This document shows positions 26,018-34,258 of a stretch of DNA of 64,000 bases, one piece after another. The position numbers were made by a program, and so were the translations under genes. Numbering within the stretch: position 1 is the first letter of the stretch; the number at the start of each line of letters is the position of its first letter. The DNA comes from CAVQKZ01 sp963837325 (GTDB lineage: Bacteria > Actinomycetota > Actinomycetes > Mycobacteriales > Jatrophihabitantaceae): positions 2,418,001 to 2,482,000 of the forward strand of contig CAWIMV010000001.1 of assembly GCA_963837325.1 (NCBI GenBank). The letters are read 5' to 3'. The notes beneath the pieces were generated by a model. The model ran no database searches. It was not told where the DNA came from and saw only the letters and a list, made by a program, of their open reading frames with translations.

Positions 26018-27022
26018 GTGAAACTGGTGGTGCAGGTCCCGTGCCTGAACGAGGAAGTCACCCTCCCCCTCGTGCTGGAGTCCATCCCGAAGAAGATCCC
26101 GGGTATCGACGAGATCGTCATCCTCATCATCGACGACGGCTCGACCGACCGGACGGTCGAGGTGGCCAAGGCGCACGGCGTCACCCACTTCGTCACGCAC
26201 GCCCGCAATCGAGGCCTGGGCCGTTCGTTCCATGACGGCGTGCAACGCGCGCTCGAACTGGGCGCCGACATCGTCGTCAACACCGACGGCGACAACCAGT
26301 ACCCGCAGGCCCGCATTGCCGACCTCGTCCAGCCGATCATCTCCGGCGCGGCCGAGATCGTGATCGCCGACCGGCAGGTGCACCTGGTCGAGCACTTCTC
26401 GCCGTTCAAGATCGCGTTGCAGAAATTCGGCAGCAAGATCGTCAATGTCGCGGCCGGCACCAACCTGCCCGACGCCGCCAGTGGGTTCCGGGCCTACTCG
26501 CGCGAGAGCCTGATGCTGCTGAACACGATCACCCGGTTCAGCTACTGCATGGAAACGATCATCCAGGCGGGCAACAAGAAGCTCGAGATCACCAGCATTC
26601 CGGTCATCACCAACGAGAAGACCCGCGAGTCCCGGCTCTTCAAGTCCACGCACCAGCATGTGCTCAAGTCGGCTGGCGCGATCATCCGGGCCTACATCAT
26701 GTATCGGCCCTATGTCATCTTCACCTGGCTCGGTAGCCTGCTCGCCTTCGCCGGCCTGATCCCGTTCGTGCGCTGGGGCATCCTGCAAGTCGTCGACACC
26801 CGTCCCGGTGGCCACCTGCAGTCGCTGATCCTCGGGGCGGTGCTGCTCATGATGGCGTTCATGTGCGTGATCATCGGAATAACGGCGGACCTGATCCGCA
26901 CCAATCGGATGCTGATCGAGGACACGTTGGAGCACACCAAGAAGATGCGCTTCGGCCAAGGCGAGGACCTGCCGCAGCCGAGCGTGACCCACATTCCACG
27001 TGCTGACGCGCGGGTGGGCTGA
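26018..27022 (+). CDS. Family 2 glycosyltransferase, polyprenyl-phosphate sugar synthase type, with C-terminal membrane helices
   Basis: The GTG at 26018 gives 334 residues. The GT-A core shows Pro-Cys-Leu-Asn-Glu-Glu near residue 7, Ile-Asp-Asp-Gly-Ser-Thr-Asp near 40 and a metal-binding Asn-Thr-Asp-Gly-Asp-Asn near 88. This set is typical of dolichyl-phosphate-mannose-synthase-like enzymes. Two transmembrane helices follow near residues 230-254 and 266-290. It most likely loads a sugar onto a polyprenyl phosphate on the inner face, making donor for the GT-C enzymes. It is separated by 110 bp from the upstream GT-C gene on the same strand. Confidence 0.88.
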   Translation: MKLVVQVPCLNEEVTLPLVLESIPKKIPGIDEIVILIIDDGSTDRTVEVAKAHGVTHFVTHARNRGLGRSFHDGVQRALELGADIVVNTDGDNQYPQARIADLVQPIISGAAEIVIADRQVHLVEHFSPFKIALQKFGSKIVNVAAGTNLPDAASGFRAYSRESLMLLNTITRFSYCMETIIQAGNKKLEITSIPVITNEKTRESRLFKSTHQHVLKSAGAIIRAYIMYRPYVIFTWLGSLLAFAGLIPFVRWGILQVVDTRPGGHLQSLILGAVLLMMAFMCVIIGITADLIRTNRMLIEDTLEHTKKMRFGQGEDLPQPSVTHIPRADARVG

Positions 27023-27183
27023 GCATTTCCCTGGGCTCAGCGCCTCTCCTGTGAAAAGCCAAGAGCGGCAGCGACGGAGGGGGTTGGCGGCCGGCTGGGT
27101 CCGCGCTGCCGGCTTGCGGCTTTAGTTGCGCATCACCTTGCAAATTAAGGGGAAAGTGGTTCCGTTGCGTCGGTCGCCTGTGT

Positions 27184-27189
27184 TATAAT
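27184..27189 (+). promoter_or_regulatory. TATAAT -10 element of the DUF222 gene
   Basis: A perfect TATAAT stands 7 bp upstream of the ATG at 27197, in otherwise GC-rich sequence. This spacing would put the transcription start at or next to the start codon, so the transcript would be leaderless. No convincing -35 hexamer at the usual distance was found. Confidence 0.55.
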
Positions 27190-27196
27190 CGACCGT

Positions 27197-28391
27197 ATGA
27201 GCGAAGCATTGGCGGATCCTCCCGACCCGGAGCCGTCGTCCTACGTTCCTTCGCTCCTGGACGCCGACGTTGCTCCCGATGATGTCGCGGCCTGGGCCGC
27301 GACCGTCACGCCCGGCTCTGCCGTGGTCAAGCCGCTTGTTCATGTGAACGTTCGCCGCTTGTCGTACGCGGGTCGGGTCGACGCTCTGGCGGCGTTGGAG
27401 CGGCAGCGGTCCTGGATCGACGCCCAACAGCTGCGGTTGTTGGCAGTGATGGCGGCCGATCCGCCGGTGAAGTCCGCGACCGAGGTCTTGGACAAGGAAT
27501 GGCTCAAGGAAGACGTCGCCTGCGCACTGCGCCTGTCAGCCCAGACCGCGGCGGAACGGCTGGAGTTCGCCAAGGCAATGACCCGGCTGCCCGCCACCCT
27601 GGATTTGCAGGAGCGTGGCGAGATCACTGTCCACCACTCCCGGCACCTCGCCGAGACGGTCATGACATTGGACGGCCCGACCACGACCGCTGTGGAGTTG
27701 TCGGTGTTGCCGAAGGCGCCGGAGCAGGTTCTCGCGAACTTCAAACGCTCCGTCCGCAAAGCCGTGCTGACCGTCGCGCCGAAACCGGCGGAGGAACGCC
27801 ACGTCGAGGCGGTCAAGCAGCGACGCGTGGTGCGCACCCCGGTCGCCGATGGCATGTCCGAGATTTGGATGCTGCTGCCCGACACCGGGGCGACCGCATT
27901 CATGACCGCCATCGACGCCCTCGCCCGCCGAGTCCCCTGCGGCGACGAGCGGACCGCGGATCAGCGCCGCGCCGACGCGGTGGTGCAGCTGGCCTTGAAC
28001 ACCCTGCACGGGTCGGTGGCCGATGAGCTGCCCCGCGAACACGGCCTACGCCCCTCGGTTCAGGTCACCGTCGCGCTGTCGACGCTGCTGGGTCTGGATG
28101 AGCAGCCCGGCGAACTCGCCGGCTCCGGCCCCATCCCCGCCGCGGTCGCCCGCCGCATCGCCGCCGACCAGACCGGCACCTGGCGCCGTCTCGTCACCGA
28201 CGAACGCGGTCGGCTGATCGACTACGGCCGCACCACCTACCGCCCACCCGAAAGACCTCGCCGAGCACGTGATCGCCAGAGACCGCACCTGCCGCTACCC
28301 CAACTGCAACCGCCAAGCCCGACTCTGCGACCTCGAACACGCCATCCCGTGGGACGACGGCGGGGAGACCAACGAACAAGCAGGCCGGTAG
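27197..28391 (+). pseudogene. DUF222/HNH endonuclease gene, frameshifted and truncated
   Basis: The first 350 or so codons encode a standard DUF222 domain (Tyr-Ala-Gly-Arg-Val-Asp-Ala-Leu, Val-His-His-Ser-Arg-His-Leu-Ala). Around 28250 an apparent extra base shifts the frame. The next frame encodes Asp-Leu-Ala-Glu-His-Val-Ile-Ala-Arg-Asp and then Cys-Arg-Tyr-Pro-Asn-Cys with Leu-Glu-His-Ala-Ile-Pro-Trp, the first half of the expected HNH nuclease. That frame stops at 28389-28391, before the second half (usually Cys-x2-His-His), exactly where an inverted repeat begins. The original frame runs on to 28525 as unrelated Arg/Pro-rich sequence. Function is almost certainly lost. A programmed shift would not explain the missing motif. 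Confidence 0.8.
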
Positions 28392-28445
28392 GTGCGCGCG
28401 GAGGGATCAAGCCTGACCGCCCGGAGCGCGTGCCTACCGGCCTGC
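28380..28445. repeat. Inverted repeat (hairpin) at the broken end of the HNH gene
   Basis: Two 20-bp arms, 28380-28399 and 28426-28445, are complementary except for two adjacent positions, with 26 bp between. The left arm starts exactly where the HNH reading frame is lost. It may be a small mobile palindrome, a recombination scar or a terminator. No second copy of the sequence was seen in the window. Confidence 0.7.
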
Positions 28446-28512
28446 CCCCAAGTGCCCGAAAACCGCAACCCAACAACATGAGGCGACCATGCGGAACGGC
28501 CCCCCGCAGGGC

Positions 28513-29973
28513 TCAGAACGGATAGCCAGGCGGCTTGCTCCGCATGGTCACCCACCGAGTCTCGGTGAACGCGTCGATGTTGGCCGCGGCCCCGCCGAGC
28601 CGCGACCCGGTGCCAGAAGCGCCGACACCACCGAACGGGCTGTTGGCCTCGTCGCTGATCGTCTGGTCGTTGATGTGGACGATGCCGGTGGGAATGCGGT
28701 CGGCCAGGGCCAAGCCGCGCATGACGTCGCGAGTCACGATGCCGAGTGACAAGCCGTACTCGCTGGTCGACGCGAGTCGGACCGCCTCGTCCTCGCTGCT
28801 GAACCGAGTGACCGGGGCGACGGGACCGAAGATCTCCTCGGTGAACGCGCGGGCATTGGCCGGCACGTCGGAGAGGACGGTCGCTTGATAGAAGAGATCC
28901 TCATACGTCCCGCCGGCCGCGACCTTGGCCCCGGCCGCCACACTGCTCGTGACGACATCGTGGATCCGGTCGCGCTGCCCGGAGTCAATGAGCGGGCCCA
29001 GGGCGACTTCGGAGGTGGCCGGGTCACCGACCGGAAGCTTGGACGCCTTGTCGGCGAGCCGCTCGACGAACGCGTCGTATACCCGGTCGTGCACCAAGTG
29101 CCGCCCGGTCGTCATGCAGATCTGGCCCTGGTGAAAGAACGTCCCGAACGCGGCCAACGTCGCCGCCTCGTCAACGTCGGCGTCGTCGAGCACGACCAGC
29201 GCGGAATTACCGCCGAGCTCGAGATGAACGCGCTTGAGGTGCTTGCCCGCGAGTTCGCCGACCCGACGGCCGGCCGTTGTGGATCCGGTGAACGAGATGA
29301 CCCGGACGAGCGGGTGGGTCACCAGCGCTTCACCGACGTCAACACCGCCCGGCAGCACCTGCAGCGTCCCGGCCGGAAGCCCGGCCTCCTCGAAGATCCG
29401 GGCGATTGTCACACCGCCGGTGACCGCTGTGCGCGGATCGGGCTTGAGGATGACGGCGTTGCCCAGCGCCAACGCGGGCGCCACCGACCGGATGCCCAGG
29501 ATGATCGGCACATTGAACGGTGAGATCACCCCGACCACGCCCGCCGGCATCCGCCGGGCCATCGACAGCCGCGGTTCTTCGCTGGCCAGTAGCTCGCCGT
29601 ACGGCCGGCTGGGCAGCGCAGCTGCTTCGTAGCACTCCTGCTCGGCGACGTGCACGGCGAAGCCGGCCATCGCCGGGACCGTCCCGACCTCGCGGACATT
29701 CCACCGCGAAATCTCCTCAGCGTGCTCGGCCCACAGTTGCCCGGCCTTACGCAGCACGGCCGAACGCTGTGGGTGGGGCAGCGCCGCCCACTCGCGCTGG
29801 GCGTCAGCCGCGATCTCGGCCGCCTTGGCGACATCGGACGCGTCCGCCAAGCCGACCTCGCCCAGGGTGCCTCCGGTGGCTGGCTCAATGACGTCAGCAA
29901 CTCCGGCGGATCCGGATCCCCACGCCCCGCCGATGAAGATCTTGCCCGACCAGGTTGACTCCTCGAGGAACAT
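28513..29973 (-). CDS. NAD(P)-dependent aldehyde dehydrogenase, benzaldehyde dehydrogenase type
   Basis: The ATG at 29973 gives 486 residues. The catalytic set of the ALDH superfamily is complete: Asn154 in Ser-Pro-Phe-Asn, Glu252 in Leu-Glu-Leu-Gly-Gly, and Cys286 in Gly-Gln-Ile-Cys-Met. The short length and Met-Thr-Thr-Gly-Arg after the cysteine resemble benzaldehyde/vanillin dehydrogenases. It oxidises an aldehyde to the acid in the cytosol. No partner genes of an aromatic pathway are adjacent, so the substrate is open. The gene is convergent with the DUF222 remnant. Confidence 0.9.
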   Translation of the reverse strand: MFLEESTWSGKIFIGGAWGSGSAGVADVIEPATGGTLGEVGLADASDVAKAAEIAADAQREWAALPHPQRSAVLRKAGQLWAEHAEEISRWNVREVGTVPAMAGFAVHVAEQECYEAAALPSRPYGELLASEEPRLSMARRMPAGVVGVISPFNVPIILGIRSVAPALALGNAVILKPDPRTAVTGGVTIARIFEEAGLPAGTLQVLPGGVDVGEALVTHPLVRVISFTGSTTAGRRVGELAGKHLKRVHLELGGNSALVVLDDADVDEAATLAAFGTFFHQGQICMTTGRHLVHDRVYDAFVERLADKASKLPVGDPATSEVALGPLIDSGQRDRIHDVVTSSVAAGAKVAAGGTYEDLFYQATVLSDVPANARAFTEEIFGPVAPVTRFSSEDEAVRLASTSEYGLSLGIVTRDVMRGLALADRIPTGIVHINDQTISDEANSPFGGVGASGTGSRLGGAAANIDAFTETRWVTMRSKPPGYPF

Positions 29974-30096
29974 CGCAGCGCCCTTCGTCGGCTCGTTGTT
30001 GCCCGAAGGTAAGCGCGCCGCGGCCATTGCGCAACGAGCCCGTTCCGGTAGCCGAACCGAGCTTCAGCCGAGGTCAGCGTTCGGCAACAGGGTCGG

Positions 30097-31260
30097 TTAC
30101 TTCAGGAGGTTGCGCGCCATCACCATGCGGTTGATCTGGTTGGTGCCCTCGTAGATCTGGGTGATCTTGGCGTCGCGCATCATCCGCTCGACCGGGAAGT
30201 CCTGGGTGTAGCCGGCGCCGCCGAACAGTTGCACGGCGTCGGTGGTCACCGACATCGCGGTATCGGAGGCGAAGACCTTCGCCGCTGACGAAGTGAAGGT
30301 CAGGTTCTGTTCGCCCCGCTCGGCCCGGGCTGCGGCGGCGTAAACCAGCTGCCGGGACGCCTCGATGCGCATGGCCATGTCGGCCAGCATGAACTGGATG
30401 CCCTGGAAGTCCGAGACAGCCCGGCCGAACTGCCGGCGCTGCTTGACGTAATCGAGCGCCGCGTCGAACGCGCCCTGCGCGATGCCCAGGGCTTGGGCCC
30501 CGATCGTCAGGCGGGTGTGGTCGAGGGTGACCAGGGCCGTCTTGAAGCCGGTGCCGGGCTCGCCGATGATGCGCTCGGCCGGGATGGTGCAGTCTTCGAA
30601 ATAGATCTCGCAGGTCGGCGATCCCTTGATCCCGAGCTTGCGCTCCTTCGCGCCGACCGAGAACCCGGGATCGTCCTTGTGCACCACGAACGCCGAGATG
30701 CCGTTGGCACGCTTTTCCGGATCGGTGACGGCCATGACCGTGTAGTAGGTCGAGACCCCGGCATTGGTGATCCAGGCCTTCGTGCCGTTGAGGACCCAGT
30801 GATCGCCGTGGAGCACGGCTCGGGTACGCATCGAAGCGGCGTCGGATCCCGCTTCGCGCTCGGACAGCGCGTAGCTGAACATGGCCTCGCCCGAGGCGAC
30901 CTCGCCCAGGACCTGCTTCTTGAGCTGCTCGGAGCCGGAGAGGATGACCGGCATCGTGCCGAGCTTGTTCACCGCCGGGATCAGCGAGGATGCCGCACAG
31001 GCCCGCGCGACCTCTTCGACCACGATGCAGGCCGAAATCGCGTCGGCGCCCGCTCCGCCGTACTCCTCGGGAATGTGGACGGCGTGGAATCCCGCCCGTA
31101 CCAGCGCGTCGTACACGTCGTGCGGGAACTCGGCCGTCGCGTCGATCTCGGCCGCGCGCGGTGCGATCTTGTCGTCGGCCAGGTCCCGCACGGCCTGCCG
31201 CAGCAGGTCCTGTTCCTCGGTGAGGCGGTAGCAGTCGAAGCGGGGGTTGCCGGTGGCCAT
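30097..31260 (-). CDS. fadE25: Acyl-CoA dehydrogenase (FadE25-like)
   Basis: A 387-residue flavoprotein of normal family length. The catalytic base Glu371 is in Ile-Tyr-Glu-Gly-Thr-Asn-Gln-Ile, and the FAD-binding Tyr-Ala-Leu-Ser-Glu-Arg-Glu-Ala-Gly-Ser-Asp segment is present. It shares long stretches with mycobacterial FadE25, such as Ile-Pro-Ala-Val-Asn-Lys-Leu-Gly-Thr-Met and Lys-Leu-Gly-Ile-Lys-Gly-Ser-Pro-Thr. It catalyses the first step of acyl-CoA beta-oxidation. An 18-bp palindrome lies just upstream of the start codon and probably serves as a repressor site. Confidence 0.93.
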   Translation of the reverse strand: MATGNPRFDCYRLTEEQDLLRQAVRDLADDKIAPRAAEIDATAEFPHDVYDALVRAGFHAVHIPEEYGGAGADAISACIVVEEVARACAASSLIPAVNKLGTMPVILSGSEQLKKQVLGEVASGEAMFSYALSEREAGSDAASMRTRAVLHGDHWVLNGTKAWITNAGVSTYYTVMAVTDPEKRANGISAFVVHKDDPGFSVGAKERKLGIKGSPTCEIYFEDCTIPAERIIGEPGTGFKTALVTLDHTRLTIGAQALGIAQGAFDAALDYVKQRRQFGRAVSDFQGIQFMLADMAMRIEASRQLVYAAAARAERGEQNLTFTSSAAKVFASDTAMSVTTDAVQLFGGAGYTQDFPVERMMRDAKITQIYEGTNQINRMVMARNLLK

Positions 31261-31267
31261 GCCGCAA

Positions 31268-31285
31268 TAGTAGGACGACCTACTA
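31268..31285. promoter_or_regulatory. Operator-like palindrome upstream of fadE25
   Basis: TAGTAGG (31268-31274) and CCTACTA (31279-31285) form a perfect 7-bp inverted repeat around ACGA, 7 bp upstream of the fadE25 ATG. On the minus strand it overlaps TACTAT (31272-31267), a plausible -10, with TTGTCC (31297-31292) as a weakly placed -35 (19-bp spacing). Size and symmetry fit a TetR-family operator of fatty-acid genes. The regulator is not in this window. Confidence 0.6.
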
Positions 31286-31333
31286 ATTCGCGGACAACTC
31301 TCGCGCGTGACATTGACCGCCCGCTATCCTCGG

Positions 31334-31416
31334 GGCGAGCCGTGACTGGCGTGTTCGTAAGGTGGGCTCTACCACCGGGGAGCGGCTCGGCCACGAAGCC
31401 GCGCGCCTGGGTGCCC
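31334..31416 (+). promoter_or_regulatory. ZTP (pfl) riboswitch upstream of glyA
   Basis: All conserved blocks of the pfl/ZTP aptamer are present in order: GTGACTGGCG (31342-31351), ACCACCGGGGAGC (31371-31383) and CGCCTGGG (31404-31411). GAGCC (31337-31341) pairs with GGCTC (31365-31369) to form the 5' stem, and GCGGCT (31382-31387) pairs with AGCCGC (31397-31402) to form the 3' stem. The riboswitch senses ZTP/ZMP, which build up when 10-formyl-tetrahydrofolate is low, and turns on one-carbon genes such as glyA. The GGAGG ribosome site (31429-31433) lies shortly after, so control of translation is plausible. Confidence 0.93.
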
Positions 31417-31439
31417 TCGACCAGCCACGGAGGCGCGCC

Positions 31440-32888
31440 ATGTCCCAGCCATTCGACGCAGCAGCGGCATCGACCGCGTACCGCAGCGCGCTCGAAGTCA
31501 TCTCAGCCGTCGAGCCCACGGTCGCCGGAGCCATCCGCAGTGAACTGGCCGACCAGCGCGCATCCCTGAAACTCATCGCGAGCGAGAACTACGCCTCCCC
31601 CGCGGTACTGCTGACGATGGGCACCTGGCTGTCGGACAAGTACGCCGAAGGCACCATCGGGCACCGCTTTTACGCCGCCTGCCAGAACATCGACACCGTC
31701 GAGCAAGCCGCCGCCGACCACGCGAAGGCGCTCTTCGACACGCCGCACGCCTACGTCCAGCCGCACTCGGGCATCGACGCCAACCTCGTCGCCTTCTGGG
31801 CCATCCTGGCCCAGCGCATCGAGTCACCCGCGCTGGCCGAGGCCGGCGCCAAGCACGTCAACGACCTGTCCGACGCGGACTGGGAGTCGCTGCGCGAGGC
31901 ATTGGGCAACCAACGGGCGCTGGGCATGTCGCTCGACGCCGGCGGGCACCTCACCCACGGCTTCCGGCCCAACATCAGCGGCAAGATGTTCCACCAGTCC
32001 TCCTACGGCACCGATCCCGACACCGGGTTGCTCGACTACGACCTCGTGCGGGAACGGGCGCGCGAGTTCCAGCCACTCATCCTCATCGCCGGCTACTCGG
32101 CCTATCCCCGCAAGATCGACTTCGCCAAGATGCGCGAGATCGCCGACGAGGTCGGGGCCGTGCTGATGGTCGACATGGCCCACTTCGCCGGGCTGGTCGC
32201 GGGCAAGGTCTTCACTGGTGACTTCGACCCGGTGCCACACGCGCACGTGACCACCACGACCACCCACAAGTCACTGCGCGGTCCGCGCGGCGGCATGGTG
32301 CTGTGCCAGCCCGAGTTCGCCGACGCCGTCGACCGAGGTTGCCCGATGGTGCTGGGCGGCCCGCTCGGGCACGTCATGGCGGCCAAGGCGGTCGCGCTGG
32401 CTGAGGCCCGCCAGCCGTCGTTCCAGGCCTACGCCCAGAACATCGCGACGAACGCAGTGGCGCTGGCCGAAGGTCTCATGCGCCGGGGGGTGCGCCTGGT
32501 GACCGACGGCACCGACAACCACCTCGTGCTCCTGGACGTCACCTCCTTCGGGCTCACCGGCCGGCAGGCCGAGTCGGCCCTGTTGGACTCCGGCATCGTC
32601 ACCAACCGCAACTCGATCCCCCGCGACCCGAACGGGGCCTGGTACACCTCCGGCGTGCGGATGGGCACGCCCGCGCTCACGTCGCGTGGCTTCGGCCCGG
32701 ACGACTTCGACCGCGTCGCGGAGCTGATCGTGGACGTGCTCACCTCGACCTCGCCCACTGCGGCGGCGTCCGGTGGCTCGTCCAAGGCCAAGTACACGAT
32801 CGCGGACGGCGTGGCCGGCAAGACGCACGCGGCGGCCGACGAACTGCTCGGCGCCCACCCGCTCTACCCCGGCCTGGAGCTCAGCTAG
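31440..32888 (+). CDS. glyA: Serine hydroxymethyltransferase
   Basis: Starts at the ATG at 31440 behind GGAGG, giving 482 residues. The PLP lysine is Lys277 in Thr-Thr-Thr-Thr-Thr-His-Lys-Ser-Leu-Arg-Gly-Pro-Arg-Gly-Gly, and the Leu-Ile-Ala-Ser-Glu-Asn-Tyr start of the fold is at 45-51. Compared with the roughly 420-residue E. coli enzyme it carries an insertion around residues 120-185, a known longer bacterial form. It interconverts serine and glycine with tetrahydrofolate, making one-carbon units. A ZTP riboswitch controls it. Its end overlaps the convergent DUF1501 gene by 8 bp. Confidence 0.96.
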   Translation: MSQPFDAAAASTAYRSALEVISAVEPTVAGAIRSELADQRASLKLIASENYASPAVLLTMGTWLSDKYAEGTIGHRFYAACQNIDTVEQAAADHAKALFDTPHAYVQPHSGIDANLVAFWAILAQRIESPALAEAGAKHVNDLSDADWESLREALGNQRALGMSLDAGGHLTHGFRPNISGKMFHQSSYGTDPDTGLLDYDLVRERAREFQPLILIAGYSAYPRKIDFAKMREIADEVGAVLMVDMAHFAGLVAGKVFTGDFDPVPHAHVTTTTTHKSLRGPRGGMVLCQPEFADAVDRGCPMVLGGPLGHVMAAKAVALAEARQPSFQAYAQNIATNAVALAEGLMRRGVRLVTDGTDNHLVLLDVTSFGLTGRQAESALLDSGIVTNRNSIPRDPNGAWYTSGVRMGTPALTSRGFGPDDFDRVAELIVDVLTSTSPTAAASGGSSKAKYTIADGVAGKTHAAADELLGAHPLYPGLELS

Positions 32889-34203
32889 CCACCCCGATCG
32901 GGTTGACGACGTGGTTGGGGAAGACGCTGCTCAAGGTGCCCACGCCGAGTCGCTTCTGCACGAGTTCGCCGAGTACGTCGAAAGCGTTGTTGACGCCGGG
33001 GACGTCGCCGTCGGCCAGTGTGCCTGCTGACAACGGGGTCCAGTTGCCGTGGACCTTCCCGCCGACGACGCCACCGCCGAGCAGCCACATCAGGCTGCCG
33101 TGGCCGTGGTCGGTGCCGCCGCTGTCGTTCATCGGCACCCGCCGCCCGAACTCGGTCATGACGACGACGGTCACCCGTGACCGGCGCGCCGGACCCAGGT
33201 CGGTCATGAACGCGGCCAGCGACGCCGCGGCCGATGCCAGCAGGCGGTCCAGATCCTGCACCTCGTCGGTGTGGGTGTCCCACCCACCGACGTCGACGGT
33301 CGCGACCTGCAGACCCACGTCCGCCCGCAACACCTTGGCCAGGTCCTTGAGCGCGTTGGAGAAGTCGCCGTTCGGATAGACCGCCCCGTTCTGCACGCCT
33401 ACGCCGGCGCGGATCGTCGTCGCCGTGGCCAGCGCCGCGACGGTCGACGGCACGTCCGTGCCGAGCGGCCCACCCAGGCCGCGGTACAGCTCACTCACCG
33501 CCCGTTGCGAGCCCGGCCGGATGTCGTCCCAGCCCGGGAAGGTGAAGTTCGCGAGCGAGTCGATCACCAGCTTGGGCTGGTCCCCGCCGAATGAGGCCGG
33601 TGCACCGTACCCGCCGGCCATCGCCCGGAACGTGGTGCCCGGCCCGAGCTGTTGCAGCACCCGGTCGAGCCAGCCCGTGCCGTAGCTCGTCGAACCGCCC
33701 TTCTCCAGCAGTTGCTGAGCGGCGAAGTGGCTCCGGGTGACACCGTCGGCGGACACGGCCGGGACGAAGGCCAGTTCGCCGCTCGACCAGAGTCCGTCCA
33801 CGAGCGGCTGCATGGCCTTGTTGACGGCCCAGCCGCTGGTGCCGGCAAGCGGGGCCAGCTGAGCGTCGCCGGGGACGAGCGGCCCGCGCACCGACTGCAG
33901 ATAGTCCAGGCCCAGGGCGGAGGAGTTCGGCGCGAGAATGCGCAACCCGTCGGCGGCGCCGCGCAGGAAGATCGTGATCACGGTGTTCTGGGCCGTTGTC
34001 GGGGTGGCCGCGTACGCGACCTTGGTGGTGACGAGTTGGCTGCCCAGAGCGGCAACACCGACCACCCCCATGCCGCTGAGGAACCGGCGTCGGGTCCAGC
34101 CCTTGGTGCCCCACGCGTCGTCCTGCGCGCACAGTTCGGACCGCACCTGGTCAGCTCGCCGGCGCAGCGCCACTTCGGCGGCCTTCGAAGGCGGGGTCGT
34201 CAT
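32881..34203 (-). CDS. DUF1501 family protein with Tat signal peptide
   Basis: The ATG at 34203 gives 440 residues. A twin-arginine signal (Thr-Arg-Arg-Arg-Phe-Leu-Ser-Gly at 37-44, then a hydrophobic core) predicts folded export. The remainder matches DUF1501, a sulfatase/alkaline-phosphatase-like fold, with Gly-Gly-Trp-Asp-Thr-His and Thr-Glu-Phe-Gly-Arg-Arg near the C-terminus and a Gly-Gly-Thr-Asp-His-Gly-His-Gly metal-site-like motif. Function is unknown. The DUF1800 gene lies just upstream, and the two families co-occur widely, so they likely act together outside the membrane. Confidence 0.88.
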   Translation of the reverse strand: MTTPPSKAAEVALRRRADQVRSELCAQDDAWGTKGWTRRRFLSGMGVVGVAALGSQLVTTKVAYAATPTTAQNTVITIFLRGAADGLRILAPNSSALGLDYLQSVRGPLVPGDAQLAPLAGTSGWAVNKAMQPLVDGLWSSGELAFVPAVSADGVTRSHFAAQQLLEKGGSTSYGTGWLDRVLQQLGPGTTFRAMAGGYGAPASFGGDQPKLVIDSLANFTFPGWDDIRPGSQRAVSELYRGLGGPLGTDVPSTVAALATATTIRAGVGVQNGAVYPNGDFSNALKDLAKVLRADVGLQVATVDVGGWDTHTDEVQDLDRLLASAAASLAAFMTDLGPARRSRVTVVVMTEFGRRVPMNDSGGTDHGHGSLMWLLGGGVVGGKVHGNWTPLSAGTLADGDVPGVNNAFDVLGELVQKRLGVGTLSSVFPNHVVNPIGVAS

Positions 34204-34258
34204 CAGCTCTGCGTCCTCGGGATGGGAGGGATTCGGCACGGGGTGCGGTTCGTGCAGC

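Noticed and set aside
27041..27120. Possible terminator after the GT2 gene
   Set aside because: Only an 8-bp complementary pair (CGGCAGCG/CGCTGCCG) with a loop of about 30 bases was found, which is too weak to list.
28245..28260. Programmed frameshift in the DUF222 gene
   Set aside because: No slippery heptamer is evident, and the second half of the HNH motif is missing in any case, so decay explains it better.
31313..31330. TTGACC and TATCCT as the glyA promoter
   Set aside because: The two hexamers are only 6 bp apart, far too close for a sigma-70-type promoter.
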